Positions 44,201 to 50,113 of a stretch of 52,098 nucleotides of DNA are shown here, one piece after another. The notes beneath the pieces were generated by a model, which had not been told where the DNA came from, did not search any database, and saw nothing but the letters and a program-made list of their open reading frames with translations. Location of the stretch: assembly GCA_905221605.1 (NCBI GenBank), contig CAJNDS010002742.1, positions 245,001-297,098 of the forward strand, given 5' to 3'. Position numbers and translations under genes: made by a program. The first letter of the stretch is position 1. Every line of letters starts with the position of its first letter. Source of the DNA: Symbiodinium natans (lineage: Eukaryota; Sar; Dinophyceae; Suessiales; Symbiodiniaceae).

Positions 44201-45493
44201 TAACTTCAGTGCAGGAGGGCGCTCGCCAAAACGTCTGAGCGGAAATAAGTTCAGGGTTGAGGCTGAGGGCTTAAGCTTACACACCCCCACCCCCCCCTTC
44301 CCCCAAACCGACACCTTGTACTTTGTTGAGGTAGCCCAAACAACCACAACCCTCCCACCCCCTCCCCCCACCCCCTCTTAAGTGAGCAGCTTGGGACGAG
44401 GCCCTGAGGAAGGCAGAGGCGGCCTACAGGCGAACCCTGTGCTAGCGGTGCCAGCTCTTCTTGAAGCCAGCAGTTGTGATACCGCCTCCTGACACAAAAC
44501 CCCCGAACCCTGATTCTCCCTGAGCCCTAAAACTTTGAGTTATGGAATCAGACCCTTCTCCATCAAGAAAGCCGAAGATCGTCTTGACACCGACCCTAGA
44601 GCCTGAGGTGCTTCGACTAGGGGTATAGATGGGATACTCGGGTTTCGGGTTTTGGGGGTATTGACGGGGATGTTGTGCTGTTCTTTTCGGAATCCGCTTT
44701 CTCGCTTCCCCTCGAGCGACAGGAAAGTGTCACTCCTGGATACTGAAGACTCTAAACCCCAAACCAACATAGGAGCCCCTTTGGACACGCCCACCCAAGC
44801 TCGGAGCTGTACTGTCGCAGGGGAACAAGCTTGCTTCTTGGTCTCCACCCCCTAGTAGTCGTGTCCCATGATTGTTGTAGGGCCGAAATCCTGAATCCTA
44901 AACCCTAAACCCTAAACCAAATGCACCTCTAGTCCTGGGGAAAAAATGGCAAAAGGGGGGGAGGCCGACTTTGGTGTTCTTGAAGGCCACCGTGCAAAAT
45001 GCCCGATGCCCTAGCCCCCAAGCCCGAGGCCCCAAACCTTAGAAACCCTGAGCCCTAAGCCCTAAACCCTAAAGCCTAAACCCTAAACCCTAAACCCTAA
45101 ACCCTAAACCCTAAACCCTAAAGCCCGAAGCTCTGCTAGGGCGCTGAAGTCGGTGGACGCTCAGACGAAGGACGCTCATCATGTTTCCGACCCTTTGGTA
45201 AGCCTTTGGGCGTCCAGGATACCAAGTGGTGCCCTTGTATAGTACTTTTTGAGGGTTTGGGGCTTAGGGTTAGTAGCCCTAAACCCTAAACCCACGAGCC
45301 CTACGAAGCCCGAGAGGACATGACGCTAAAGCCAGATGCCGAGTCTCCGCCTGAGACGCTTGAGGGAAGTGGCACCAAGGACACAAAGAGGTTTGATTTT
45401 ATAGTTCAAGCCGGGGGTGAAGTTGAGGGTTCAGACGTGTGTATCCTGAGAAATATTCGTGTGTATACACTCGTGCTGCTTGATTCACAATGA
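10864..45493 (+). CDS. MICAL-type FAD-dependent monooxygenase, about 34.6-kb gene with a giant intron
   Basis: Flavoprotein monooxygenase resembling the MICAL/kynurenine-3-monooxygenase-like family; animal MICALs oxidise actin methionines, but the substrate here is unknown. Main exons: 10864-10921 (APTAFRHFLEARTVSDIEE), 12765-about 12825 (VWKLLDAQLKKDD), 13678-13694, 13902-13957 (VGAGPVGLRIALQLALVGA, FAD site), 14123-14152 (VTVLEKRGE), 14691-14736 (VRINRLHLWDWVKQ), 30865-30899 (DLIQWGAKVFSP), 31399-31426 (PGGTFGADK), 31775-31821 (DYCHIGISELQYLLLK), 32889-about 32920, about 33273-33320, 34845-about 34912 (GDGAASRIAAA, second FAD contact), 35936-35966 (IGVVANFVN), 36497-36542 (KAERDLRQFSWAR), 37061-37100, 37292-37337 (LENIVYYRGE), 38120-38147 (HYMIMTPSK), 38729-about 38810, 39607-about 39657, 40891-40936 (VMVFDFSDTKRHDQ), 41261-about 41300, 42327-42359 (GDALLEPFWPTG), 43230-43282 (LGCIRGFLGAMDA), 44387-44429, 45140-45197 and 45317-45493 (TGA). 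No CH or LIM domain is seen before the stop. The 5' end and several exon edges are uncertain. Confidence 0.85.
10946..11037 (+). repeat. GAAACCCT octamer array
   Basis: About eleven units of the 8-mer GAAACCCT (a variant of the CCCTAAA heptamer), located just after the first MICAL exon. Confidence 0.9.
11700..12115 (+). repeat. AT-rich TTCTATTC/CCATTC degenerate repeat island
   Basis: About 415 nt of T-rich sequence built of TTCTATTC, TCCATTCTC and ATTTTC motifs, with low GC unlike everything around it. Phe/Ser/Leu-rich ORFs on + and Glu/Asn/Ile-rich ORFs on - are composition artefacts. Intronic in MICAL. Confidence 0.85.
14381..14408 (+). repeat. (AT)n microsatellite
   Basis: Fourteen perfect AT dinucleotides in the MICAL intron between the LEKRGE and LHLWDWV exons. 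Confidence 0.97.
16100..16185 (+). CDS. Unassigned probable exon
   Basis: Starts after CAAG|G and reads VQVEAAKRFCLGAVDWDG and onward in an open frame. Coding-like composition; lies in the large MICAL intron, upstream of MRS2. No family recognised; the start is chosen only from the AG|G rule. Confidence 0.35.
16400..16800. other. AT-richer stretch without telomere-like motifs
   Basis: A 400-nt segment of lower GC with an A-rich run of AATAAG/AAGAATAA motifs near 16450-16500. It interrupts the CCCTAAA-rich background and may be an older insertion. No ORF of note and no recognised element. Confidence 0.4.
17136..17192 (+). CDS. Unassigned probable exon (HFSINHEYFIFRLPPYTG)
   Basis: Short open segment with strong amino-acid-like composition, bounded by CGCAGAG|GC and ACACAG|GCGAGG (GC donor). 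It could be a 5' exon of the MRS2 gene or belong to another gene in the MICAL intron. No family recognised. Confidence 0.45.
18161..26876 (+). CDS. MRS2/CorA-type magnesium transporter, multi-exon
   Basis: Homo-oligomeric Mg2+ channel family of mitochondrial, plastid or other membranes. Exons: about 18161-18240 (ELQPFEFAVLEMALSALLQ, matching the family's PFEFRALE region), about 20211-20291 (LLPEQLRRIQHLK), 20682-20727 (LYKLLMLSNSLAALE), 21139-21192 (VDVKRHESCLENLLKSDE), 21475-21543 (DMAAMYLSYRRDSG), 22319-22375 (HEDVELMLESFGMQLE), 22794-22833 (DLSDRIQKLQES), 23087-23150 (MEQLMLTSERNRIM), 24772-24795 (24-nt micro-exon, LELLLHG), 25151-25232 (MGMATSSLAVSTLVAGFFGMNL, first membrane helix ending in the signature Gly-Met-Asn), 25772-25804 (EVPGLFWLALS) and 26745-26876 (AFSIFLFYGLMAGWLF, then a basic tail and TAG). 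All joins from 20291 onward are in phase. Candidate extra exons are 17880-17912 (SISRDVRV), 18825-18870, 19253-19290 and 20051-20117. The N-terminus is unresolved. It lies wholly inside the MICAL giant intron. Confidence 0.85.
18825..18870 (+). CDS. Probable exon (AHAQALIATALK), possibly MRS2
   Basis: Follows a TCAG|G acceptor and ends at CTGAAG|GC. Ala/Leu-rich helix-like segment located where the MRS2 helical region after PFEF would be expected. Phase to its neighbours was not established, so membership is a guess. Confidence 0.4.
19253..19290 (+). CDS. Probable exon (ARRERQPVGLDTRE), unassigned
   Basis: Preceded by CCACGCAG|G and open well past the suggested end. Lies between the PFEF exon and the LLPEQLRRIQ exon of MRS2, but its sequence is not family-typical. 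Could be an inserted exon or a chance ORF. Confidence 0.3.
19330..19475 (+). repeat. Degenerate pyrimidine-rich minisatellite (CTTCTCAAGCTCCC)
   Basis: Variants of CTTCTCAAGC(T/C)CCC(C/T)TTCAA repeat irregularly, giving Leu/Lys/Pro-rich ORFs that are probably not translated. Followed at 19560-19700 by a purine-rich stretch with repeated ACGAGAAGG(C/G)CG. Confidence 0.6.
20051..20117 (+). CDS. Probable exon (ASDEQRLSVRDFLAPSLSR), unassigned
   Basis: After CTTGAG|G; the frame is open for 44 codons to TAG at 20183-20185. Strongly coding-like. It directly precedes the MRS2 exon at 20211 and may belong to that gene, but I do not see it in the family pattern. Confidence 0.45.
23420..24253 (+). CDS. 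Intronless 277-aa protein with zinc-finger-like, F-box-like and ubiquitin-like segments
   Basis: Begins with ATG and ends with TGA, entirely within the 1621-nt MRS2 intron 23151-24771. Residues about 32-48 hold CILCGQ...HFVTC (C-x2-C-x8-H-x3-C), like small ubiquitin-binding or C2HC fingers. Residues about 77-125 (LPASTAVVVHSYLDLPERL, then LACASRH and EDEEAWGQ) resemble an F-box (Leu-Pro start, Leu-rich, Trp near the end). Residues about 172-225 (KLVEWDDNG, ARLILEPHATVADLKNRL, IDLIYSPTHKVL) resemble a ubiquitin-like beta-grasp. The combination suggests an SCF-type ubiquitin-ligase adaptor. It has no CCCTAAA motifs inside and no introns, unlike every neighbour, so a retroposed copy is likely. 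A second frame near the 3' end (LARILRRFLREAEPAEP) also looks coding, so a late frameshift is possible. Confidence 0.7.
   Translation: MGFGSSFPKPKVAIQDQNLQDSQQPMPAVIMPCILCGQATDQEEHFVTCFEQHCPVSTPVAPVVPVVPRQPVLFRLGRLPASTAVVVHSYLDLPERLTLACASRHANVLCEDEEAWGQYATSLWAALWGSAAVPDGSCGCRFSSPQHVNFIKPKVKALGLWHLRSLTRLEVVVKLVEWDDNGTGRKRARLILEPHATVADLKNRLKLRTGVGGDTIDLIYSPTHKVLSHQEAPAAAYLWLAFCGDSCARRSPRSPPLLEMMLKLFPRCHEYAEYAKS
24772..24795 (+). other. 24-nt micro-exon of the MRS2 gene
   Basis: Bounded by CTGCAG|G and GGCAG|GATC. It supplies LELLLHG between RNRIM and MGMATSSLAV and is phase-consistent on both sides (AG|G...AG|G). Without it the MRS2 frame and the start of the membrane helix would not connect properly. 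Confidence 0.7.
25845..25975 (+). repeat. TTGGGGYAYT 10-mer tandem repeat
   Basis: About 13 units of TTGGGGCATT/TTGGGGTACT/TTGGGGTATT. G-rich, intronic in the MRS2 gene. The period of 10 matches other arrays in this window (34 kb, 41 kb). Confidence 0.85.
26211..26256 (+). CDS. Unassigned probable exon (YQRHAKEYLNASACR)
   Basis: Follows GAAGAG|A and stays open to about 26290. Its basic composition resembles a cytosolic tail after a membrane helix, yet the MRS2 frame is better completed by the exon at 26745. Could be an alternative MRS2 3' exon or chance. Confidence 0.3.
26921..27125 (+). repeat. Compound TTATTG/TGTGAT microsatellite ending in a CTT run
   Basis: Successive blocks of TTATTG, AGTGTT, TGATTG, ATTATT and TCTTCT. 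The long Ile/Val-rich ORFs across it are artefacts of the repeat. Confidence 0.9.
27242..29587 (+). CDS. EF-hand calcium-binding protein gene, 5' end unresolved
   Basis: Exons: 27242-27324 (VQRYHSVQHQHLAEVSSLR, helical), 27616-27660 (AYFELRRPVSLSSSEE), about 27710-27793 (AVLRTVSKKLLGDKLRMTES), 27912-about 27962 (EEPQSGLTREDLFQTLQ, EF-hand-like helix), 29030-29062 (DLLWEAMDSNQ) and 29525-29587 (DGFLSPSELGFADPRSVKQR, TAG). Joining 29062 to 29525 (GA donor, AG|G acceptor) makes a complete 12-residue calcium loop D-S-N-Q-D-G-F-L-S-P-S-E with all liganding positions present. Join 27324/27616 is also in phase (GC-AG). Likely a calcium sensor or regulatory subunit; the partner is unknown. The first exon may not be the true start, and the 27710 exon edges are approximate. 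Sits within the MICAL giant intron, downstream of MRS2. Confidence 0.7.
27463..27574 (+). repeat. Perfect interstitial CCCTAAA array, about 16 units
   Basis: Uninterrupted CCCTAAA heptamers (Arabidopsis/dinoflagellate-type telomere repeat, C-strand on +), inside the intron 27325-27615 of the EF-hand gene. It is the longest perfect telomeric run in the window, surrounded by degenerate variants. Confidence 0.97.
28884..28976. repeat. Foldback (inverted-repeat) element, about 93 bp
   Basis: Left arm 28884-28911 starts GGGATGTTCCCCC and continues TTACACTAACAG; right arm 28948-28976 is its near-complement, ending GGGGGGAGCATCCC. The loop is about 36 nt. Compatible with a small non-autonomous MITE-like element or a structured intron. 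No clear target duplication. Confidence 0.7.
29142..29215 (+). repeat. (TA)n microsatellite with interruptions
   Basis: Long alternating TA with a few TC and TG interruptions, inside the intron that splits the EF-hand loop. The Tyr/Ile repeat ORFs here are artefacts. Confidence 0.95.
29854..30093 (+). CDS. Open stretch of 79 codons, unassigned
   Basis: Open from just after a TAG to TGA at 30091-30093 without telomere-like motifs; includes RRESPKPVTEHDFDPRRA and WEQDFDSESVLAEIMYQTYG. Coding-like, but reverse-strand ORFs overlap it. It may be the 3' exon of a further gene inside the MICAL intron. No family recognised. Confidence 0.35.
   Translation, partial: AEAQARARICVVGRRESPKPVTEHDFDPRRATCLQMGAAQPHRPTVNIGSLRGRQGWEQDFDSESVLAEIMYQTYGTSL
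30738..30807 (+). CDS. Unassigned probable exon (NKVVLQSLFLHSILAE) with GTAAGT donor
   Basis: Open frame from CCGAAG with GGTDSRNKVVLQSLFLHSI, ending at GAGG|GTAAGT, one of the few canonical donors here. It lies 57 nt before the MICAL exon DLIQWGAK but cannot be in the MICAL protein without disrupting it, so it is probably another gene's exon or an alternative exon. Confidence 0.4.
34085..34182 (+). repeat. CCCCTCCYAA 10-mer tandem repeat
   Basis: About ten units of CCCCTCCCAA turning into CCCCTCCTAA. Intronic in MICAL, in a region where the flanking intron otherwise has CCCTAAA-like motifs. Confidence 0.9.
38190..38350 (+). repeat. GGGTTGTTAA/GGGTTGTTTA tandem repeat
   Basis: About 15 units of a 10-11-mer derived from GGGTTGTT(A/T)A, intronic in MICAL between the HYMIMTPSK and CLVEKG exons. 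Confidence 0.9.
38563..38662 (+). repeat. Two-copy direct repeat, unit about 50 bp
   Basis: TATACTTTATTACTT, then GTTCTGGGTTCCTCTTA and AGCTGCTT, occurs twice head to tail with a few substitutions. Located in the MICAL intron. Confidence 0.8.
39984..40830. other. ORF-dense island inside a MICAL intron, strand unresolved
   Basis: Free of telomere-like motifs and open in several frames: + frame 40258-40725 (contains MAAASAETAPLRPT), + frame 40254-40820 (Cys-rich) and - frame 40663-40016 (215 codons, contains YFEHKRYLYHADSRSTAM). None begins with ATG at the annotated end, and no family is recognised. One may be a nested or retroposed coding sequence, like the intronless ORF at 23.4 kb; the others would be shadows. 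Confidence 0.35.
41317..41938 (+). repeat. GGGGGCTGTT 10-mer satellite array, about 60 units
   Basis: Near-perfect tandem GGGGGCTGTT, with a degenerate middle (about 41485-41770) containing single-base indels and perfect flanking blocks. A period of 10 is not a multiple of 3 and the unit has no stop codon, so all three + frames stay open for 200 codons or more (Gly/Leu/Trp/Cys/Ala repeats). It directly follows the MICAL exon 41261-41300 and is intronic; not a protein. Strong G-quadruplex potential. Confidence 0.95.
45060..45122 (+). repeat. CCCTAAA array, about 8 units
   Basis: Nearly perfect telomere-type heptamers just upstream of the MICAL exon at 45140. Similar shorter runs are at 7910-7940, 14590-14632, 17027-17045, 37380-37440 and 42545-42605. 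Confidence 0.9.
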
Positions 45494-46272
45494 TTGGAAG
45501 CAGCAACTTGATGACACCATTGGCATCGGCACTCTCTGTCCTCAACACTGTCTTCTCGACTTCTTTGCTTAGCACAAAATCCAGGCTGTCTCACTTTCAT
45601 ATGACTCACGACCCCGTGTCCGTAGTAGCAGCAAACAGATGTGCGTGAAGAGGCGTCCTCCCGCCTAAGCGGCGCTCCTCTCCTAAAGCACACATGACAT
45701 AGGCCAACCTTCGCCCCGAAGAAAGTGCCCACGCCTCGGCAAACCACACTGAAGCGGGTTGGACCGGAGCAGTGCAATCCACTCCCCAAAGCTCGGCAAG
45801 CTGCCCTGAGGCCTGAACCCTACACCTCTACCCTCAGCCCTGGCTTAGAAGGTGGCGGATGGAACCCTCCACACGCTACAAGCACATGTGAGCCGCGGGC
45901 ATAGCAGTGGGGGGGGCGTGAACTGCACAGTTGTGTCAGCCGCTTTGTTGCTTGAAGGTTGCTTAACCTAGGGGCTGGGGGATTTTCGGGGGGGGGCAGG
46001 TTTAGTTTCAGTAGAACAGGGATGGTTTTTGGGTACAATACTGGTAATGATTCAGGCTCTGGATGGCCTTAAACCTTAGGCCCAGCAGCTGCAGGAAGCT
46101 GCGACGGCCTCTGTATCTACTATAAGCGGTCGGAATAATTACTAGTAGCATTCCCCCTAGGGTCCCTGTTGTAGTTATACTATCATTGTAACCCTCCAAA
46201 GACCTGTTCTAATTATTCAGGCCCCTGTATTCCTCAGTGCGAAGATCCCCCAGCCCCGTGCGCAACCCACAG
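45494..46272. other. Spacer after the MICAL gene
   Basis: Mostly without telomere-like motifs. Possibly the MICAL 3' untranslated region followed by intergenic DNA. Reverse-strand ORF 45789-45406 overlaps the MICAL last exon and is probably a shadow. No polyadenylation signal can be assigned. Confidence 0.35.
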
Positions 46273-46339
46273 GTCTATCAGCTCGATCCAGGCGCCCTCT
46301 GCGAAAATTGACCTCGTCTGGTCGGTGATCAGCCAGGAG
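46273..46339 (+). CDS. Unassigned probable exon (SISSIQAPSAKIDLVWSV)
   Basis: Follows CACAG|G and ends at CAGGAG|GT; open to TAG at 46361-46363 if not spliced. Clearly coding-like. It lies after the MICAL stop, so probably belongs to the next gene. Confidence 0.55.
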
Positions 46340-46596
46340 GTTCTGGGCACGGGCCAAGCTTAGTTTAGGGTTTAGGACTTCGGAGTTTTAGGGTTTAGGG
46401 TTTCGGGTTTAGGGTGTTTGTGCCAAGCTTGGGCTTTGCTTTCAGCCGCACCCGGCGGCGGAGAGGGATGCCAGCTGCAGATGTCCGGACGTCCAACTCG
46501 GCCACAATGCCAGTCTAGAGAATGATGAGAAGTACCAAATTTAGCAGGCATGGCGATGATGATAAGAATAATCATCATGGTTGGTGGGTCTACTCT

Positions 46597-47830
46597 TTAA
46601 GGCGAAGGGTCAAGGCCCCGGTACATGTCTGAGTTTGGGTCCTTGCAGCGCATCCTTAGCAAATGTTCGAAGTAGCCTCCTCTGCCCAGCACTGCCTGGA
46701 GGACTCCTTGTCCGCAGCAAGATAGGAGCCTTTGCTTCATGAGATGCGCTGGGCTGCCGTATCTTCCGTCATAGAGGAGGCCACTTCCCCTTGGGCTCTG
46801 CACGCGGGCGTGATGCCACGCGAGAGCGCACCGCGAAGAACGCCCGGCCTCAAGGACAGAAACGTCCGCCCAGCGTTTAGGGGTTTCAAGTAAAAGCCCC
46901 CGACTACGCCCCCATGACTACATTTCCCTTCCCAGTGCCTGGCAACATGAACAGCATCAGTGTCTTTTGTAGGAGCGGTGGGCCGAACTGGGCTTGAGGT
47001 GGGCATGTCATCGGTTCAGGACCGCCTCCTTCGGCGCTTAAAGCGCTTGGAGAGTGGGGCAGAAAAAGTCGGAGCGTCTATGTTTTGCAGTTGAGGCTCC
47101 GGGGTTCGGCGGCGCTGCGGCTTGTGTTTCAAGCAGTTTGGGAGTCCGTTTGGGAGTCCGACTTCTTCGTTGAGCATTTGGGCTGCATGCATGCGCCGCA
47201 CATCCCGAGTCCGTCTGCCCAGCATGTCAATGTCAAGGTAAATAGCGAAAGTTGCTTCATGCCTGATGCCCTATGACTTGCAAGGTTCAAGCCCGAGTAA
47301 GCCTAGTATCGAGAGCGCAGCACTGCCGTTGAGGCGTAGGGTCCCCCAGGGCCTTTTTCTCCTCATCGAGCACGCCAGAGAGCGCAAGCGCGGAAAGAAG
47401 CGCGCCGAGAGCTGCGCAGGGCTTTGAAGGAGTGGAAGGAGTCCTGGCTCTGGTGGCTGTGCGGCGTGTGCTAGCTGGAGCCTTGCCCACGCAATGAATG
47501 GTTCCATTGTTTTCATGATTGTTGACACTTGCCAGAATCAGCATTGGCAGGCTTGTTGGGCGTTCATTGTTTTGGGTTGAACAAGTCGAGAGCCGGGGCA
47601 TGTGCTGTTGCGCTGTGCTCAGGAAACTGGCGCGTTGTTCTTTCAGTGTCTCGGCAGAAGGGATGCTTGTTGCTCGCATCCTGAAAGCACTTGGCCCAGT
47701 TTGGCCCTTGGCAGCTGGACGTTTGCAACGAGCAGACACACACCTGGAGGCGTGGAGGCGTGGAGGTTGTCCTGGAACAGCGAGAGCCCGTGAAGTGAAC
47801 GCATGCCAAGCTCGAAGAGGGTGAACAATT
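46597..47830. other. Island of mixed-strand ORFs, unresolved
   Basis: Free of CCCTAAA motifs, with overlapping ORFs on both strands (for example - 46803-46597 and - 47835-47287, + 47519-47824). Composition does not decide the strand. No recognisable transposon or enzyme motif seen. Could hold spliced exons of a - strand gene. Confidence 0.3.
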
Positions 47831-47833
47831 TTC

Positions 47834-48124
47834 ATGGCCGCCTTGAGGTCGAGCTTCTGGAAGCGAGGGCTTCGTGCTTCATGCGTGGAAGGTCATGCAG
47901 CGGCCGTTGGAATTATGTGGGCCTGTGACGGTGCTGTCAACTCCGGCGAGCTTCCGCATCTTTGGTACAGTTCGCAGTTTCAAGAAGGCGGCGCGCTTGC
48001 AGATGGGACGTGGAAGGCCCTGCTGGAGAATGCAGCGAGTCGAGAAGGGAACGAGGTGCGCCTCATACATCGAGACGTTGAACCTTGCTCTTTGTCCGGA
48101 CTCGTGCTGGAAGATGCCAGATGA
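47834..48124 (+). CDS. Hypothetical 96-aa ORF
   Basis: ATG at 47834 and TGA at 48122-48124. Contains FWKRGLRAS, ELPHLWYSSQFQEGGALADG and EVRLIHRDVEPCSLSG, coding-like. A - strand ORF (48196-47879) overlaps. No family recognised and no flanking splice evidence. Confidence 0.35.
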   Translation: MAALRSSFWKRGLRASCVEGHAAAVGIMWACDGAVNSGELPHLWYSSQFQEGGALADGTWKALLENAASREGNEVRLIHRDVEPCSLSGLVLEDAR

Positions 48125-48317
48125 ACCGGCGACCTGTGGATGGACGACGACCACCGAAAGGCAGACCTCGTAGCCGAGAGAAGGCGGACAACACATTTTC
48201 GTGGAGCTACGCCAAGATCAAGTTCGTGGAGTTCTCATGTGAGGCCTTGGCAGGTTGCTCGGTCGAACCGGGGCCGGATGTCCTCATGAGGTAGAAGGCT
48301 GCTTTTAAATTTTTATC

Positions 48318-48461
48318 ATGGAAAGTATGGAAAGATGCGCAAGTGTTCTCCTTCCTCCAGAGGATGTCCAGCCGCAGAGCTACACTAACCTGGCTCGCTT
48401 TGGAATGACTCGTCGATGCCTGCCTTCCCTTGGCGAGGCATTCGAGCTACCGGAAACATAA
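48318..48461 (+). CDS. Hypothetical 47-aa ORF, frame apparently continued in another frame
   Basis: ATG at 48318, TAA at 48459-48461; includes VLLPPEDVQPQSYTNLARFG and RRCLPSLGEAFELPE. Immediately after, a different frame reads SSYRKHKNYRENFMSTMQW, then TGA, then AGAEGGPEYEPSEAADQG. Either introns lie here or this is a broken gene. No family recognised. Confidence 0.4.
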   Translation: MESMERCASVLLPPEDVQPQSYTNLARFGMTRRCLPSLGEAFELPET

Positions 48462-48654
48462 GAACTACCGTGAGAATTTCATGTCGACGATGCAGTGGAT
48501 CCACCAAGCAGAAGCTTTGCAAAGCCTTGCTCTATGAGCTGGAGCAGAGGGGGGCCCCGAGTACGAACCCTCAGAAGCTGCCGACCAAGGCACACGGCAC
48601 CGCCGTCGCACCCCGTGGTTTTCTCCTCGCCCGGAACTCTTCTCCTCGCTCATC

Positions 48655-48990
48655 CCTGGAGTGCCCAACCCCAAAGTCCCTGGAGTGCCCAACCGCAGAG
48701 TGTTCCTGGAGTGCCCAACCCCAGAATTTCCCTGGAGTGCCCGACCCAAAGTCTCCTGGAGTGCCCGACCCCGGAGTGCCCAGCCCAGAGTCTCCTGGAG
48801 TGCCCAACCCCAGAGTGTCCCCGGAGTGCCCAGCCCCAGAAGCTCCCTGAAGTGCCCAAGTGCCCCAAAGTGGAGTGCCCAGAGTCATCCAGAGTTAGAG
48901 CGCCAAATTTCAGAGTGTCCCTGCCCGGAGTGTCCGCGGAGTGCCCAGCCCCAGAGTGTCCCTGGAGTGACCAACCCCAGAGATCCCCAG
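48655..48990 (+). repeat. Minisatellite, 25-27-bp unit (CTGGAGTGCCCAACCCCAGAG)
   Basis: About 12 imperfect copies of a unit beginning (C)TGGAGTGCCCA and continuing ACCCCAGAGT(G)TCCC, with shorter variants in the second half. Several frames stay open through it (Pro/Glu/Cys repeats), but period changes argue against coding. Confidence 0.9.
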
Positions 48991-49012
48991 AGTATCTCTA
49001 CCAAGAGAGGGT

Positions 49013-49252
49013 GTGTCACTCTCTTTTTGCTGCGGGTTCGTGCAAATCGTCTGCTACGACTTGATTGCACAGCAGGAAGTCTTTCAGCAATTTGCCCATG
49101 GCAAGAAGTACCCTGCGGTTGCTTGCGAGGAGGCCCACGTCTTCAGAACACCATCGTCTCAACCTTCACAGGCGGAGCATCCTCCAGCACAGCGGAGAGC
49201 CCTCATTGAGCGTTTGCAGTCGGTCTTCATTGCTCTGCGGACGAGCCCTTGA
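49013..49252 (+). CDS. Probable coding exon or 3' end of a gene
   Basis: Open frame ending TGA at 49250-49252. Reads IVCYDLIAQQEVFQQFAHG, KKYPAVACEEAHVFRTPSS and RRALIERLQSVFIALRTSP, well-formed and hydrophilic. The first codon listed is GTG, so the segment is more likely an exon continuing from upstream than a full protein. No family recognised. Confidence 0.5.
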   Translation: MSLSFCCGFVQIVCYDLIAQQEVFQQFAHGKKYPAVACEEAHVFRTPSSQPSQAEHPPAQRRALIERLQSVFIALRTSP

Positions 49253-49262
49253 TCCCCCAGCC

Positions 49263-49574
49263 ATGTTGCGCTTGCTTGCGGTGACCCCCTGCCTCGCCAT
49301 CGCCACGTACGCTGACAAAGACAGGCTCCGGATTCCGCAGCTCGCCGTGGATGGCTGCTGCTGGCCCTCATCTCAAGGGCAGCGGCAGCTGAAGAAGCTG
49401 CCCAAGGGAGGAGCAGAGGATGTCGGGGAAGCGGAGGTGTTATCCAGCACTACGCGTTTGCCCGTCTGTCACGACAGTTGTGAAAAGCAACCGTGCTGCC
49501 AGCACTTCGCAATCCAGCTTTGTCATAGGGTTTTCGGAATTGTGACATCAATGCAAAGACTGGCAGTCTTATAG
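49263..49574 (+). CDS. Hypothetical 103-aa ORF with a signal-peptide-like start
   Basis: ATG at 49263, only 11 nt after the previous TGA; stop TAG at 49572-49574. Begins MLRLLAVTPCLAIATYADKD, a short hydrophobic leader. Later Cys-rich: DGCCWPSS and CHDSCEKQPCCQH. Could be a secreted small protein, or a second frame of a spliced gene. No family recognised. Confidence 0.4.
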   Translation: MLRLLAVTPCLAIATYADKDRLRIPQLAVDGCCWPSSQGQRQLKKLPKGGAEDVGEAEVLSSTTRLPVCHDSCEKQPCCQHFAIQLCHRVFGIVTSMQRLAVL

Positions 49575-49882
49575 TTACATTGTGGAGAGTGCAACCCTTG
49601 CTTACACCTCGAGCACTGTACCGCCAACCGTTGGAAGTAGAGCCAGCTCCATACATGATGTAGGTCCTTCAGTGACCAACCCCTGAAATATGGACCTCAC
49701 AAAGTCATGTGATGTAACCTAATCCGAAACCCTCATTGCCCTAGTCCCTGGACCCTATTGCCTTGGGTCCTTAATCTAGCTGAGGGCTGGCTGCGCAAGG
49801 GGTGTAAACAACTGCGCCTTGACGTTGTGGCTGGGCTCATACGCCAGGACCCCCGGTCATAGATTCGGTTCTCATATGAACC

Positions 49883-50113
49883 ATGAAACGGGTTCTCTTG
49901 TTACTCCTAGGTTACTTGGAGGAACCTAGTACAAGGAGCGAGGTGTGCGCAGGTAAGGCCGAACAAAGCCCTTCTGACACACTATGTCATGGCGCTGACT
50001 GCAGTAGTAGACTAGGTAGGATGCATGGTTTAGTGTTTATAGGTACTGTTCTGGATCATTTCGAAGATCATCCATCGGTTGACAGTGCAACCCTGACTGC
50101 AAATATGTCGTAG
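49883..50113 (+). CDS. Hypothetical 76-aa ORF with hydrophobic start
   Basis: ATG at 49883 (MKRVLLLLLGYLEEPS), stop TAG at 50111-50113. A possible GT donor (GCGCAG|GTAAGG) lies inside, and the 5' part contains a CTAGGTT/AACCTAG inverted repeat. Weak candidate. Confidence 0.25.
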   Translation: MKRVLLLLLGYLEEPSTRSEVCAGKAEQSPSDTLCHGADCSSRLGRMHGLVFIGTVLDHFEDHPSVDSATLTANMS

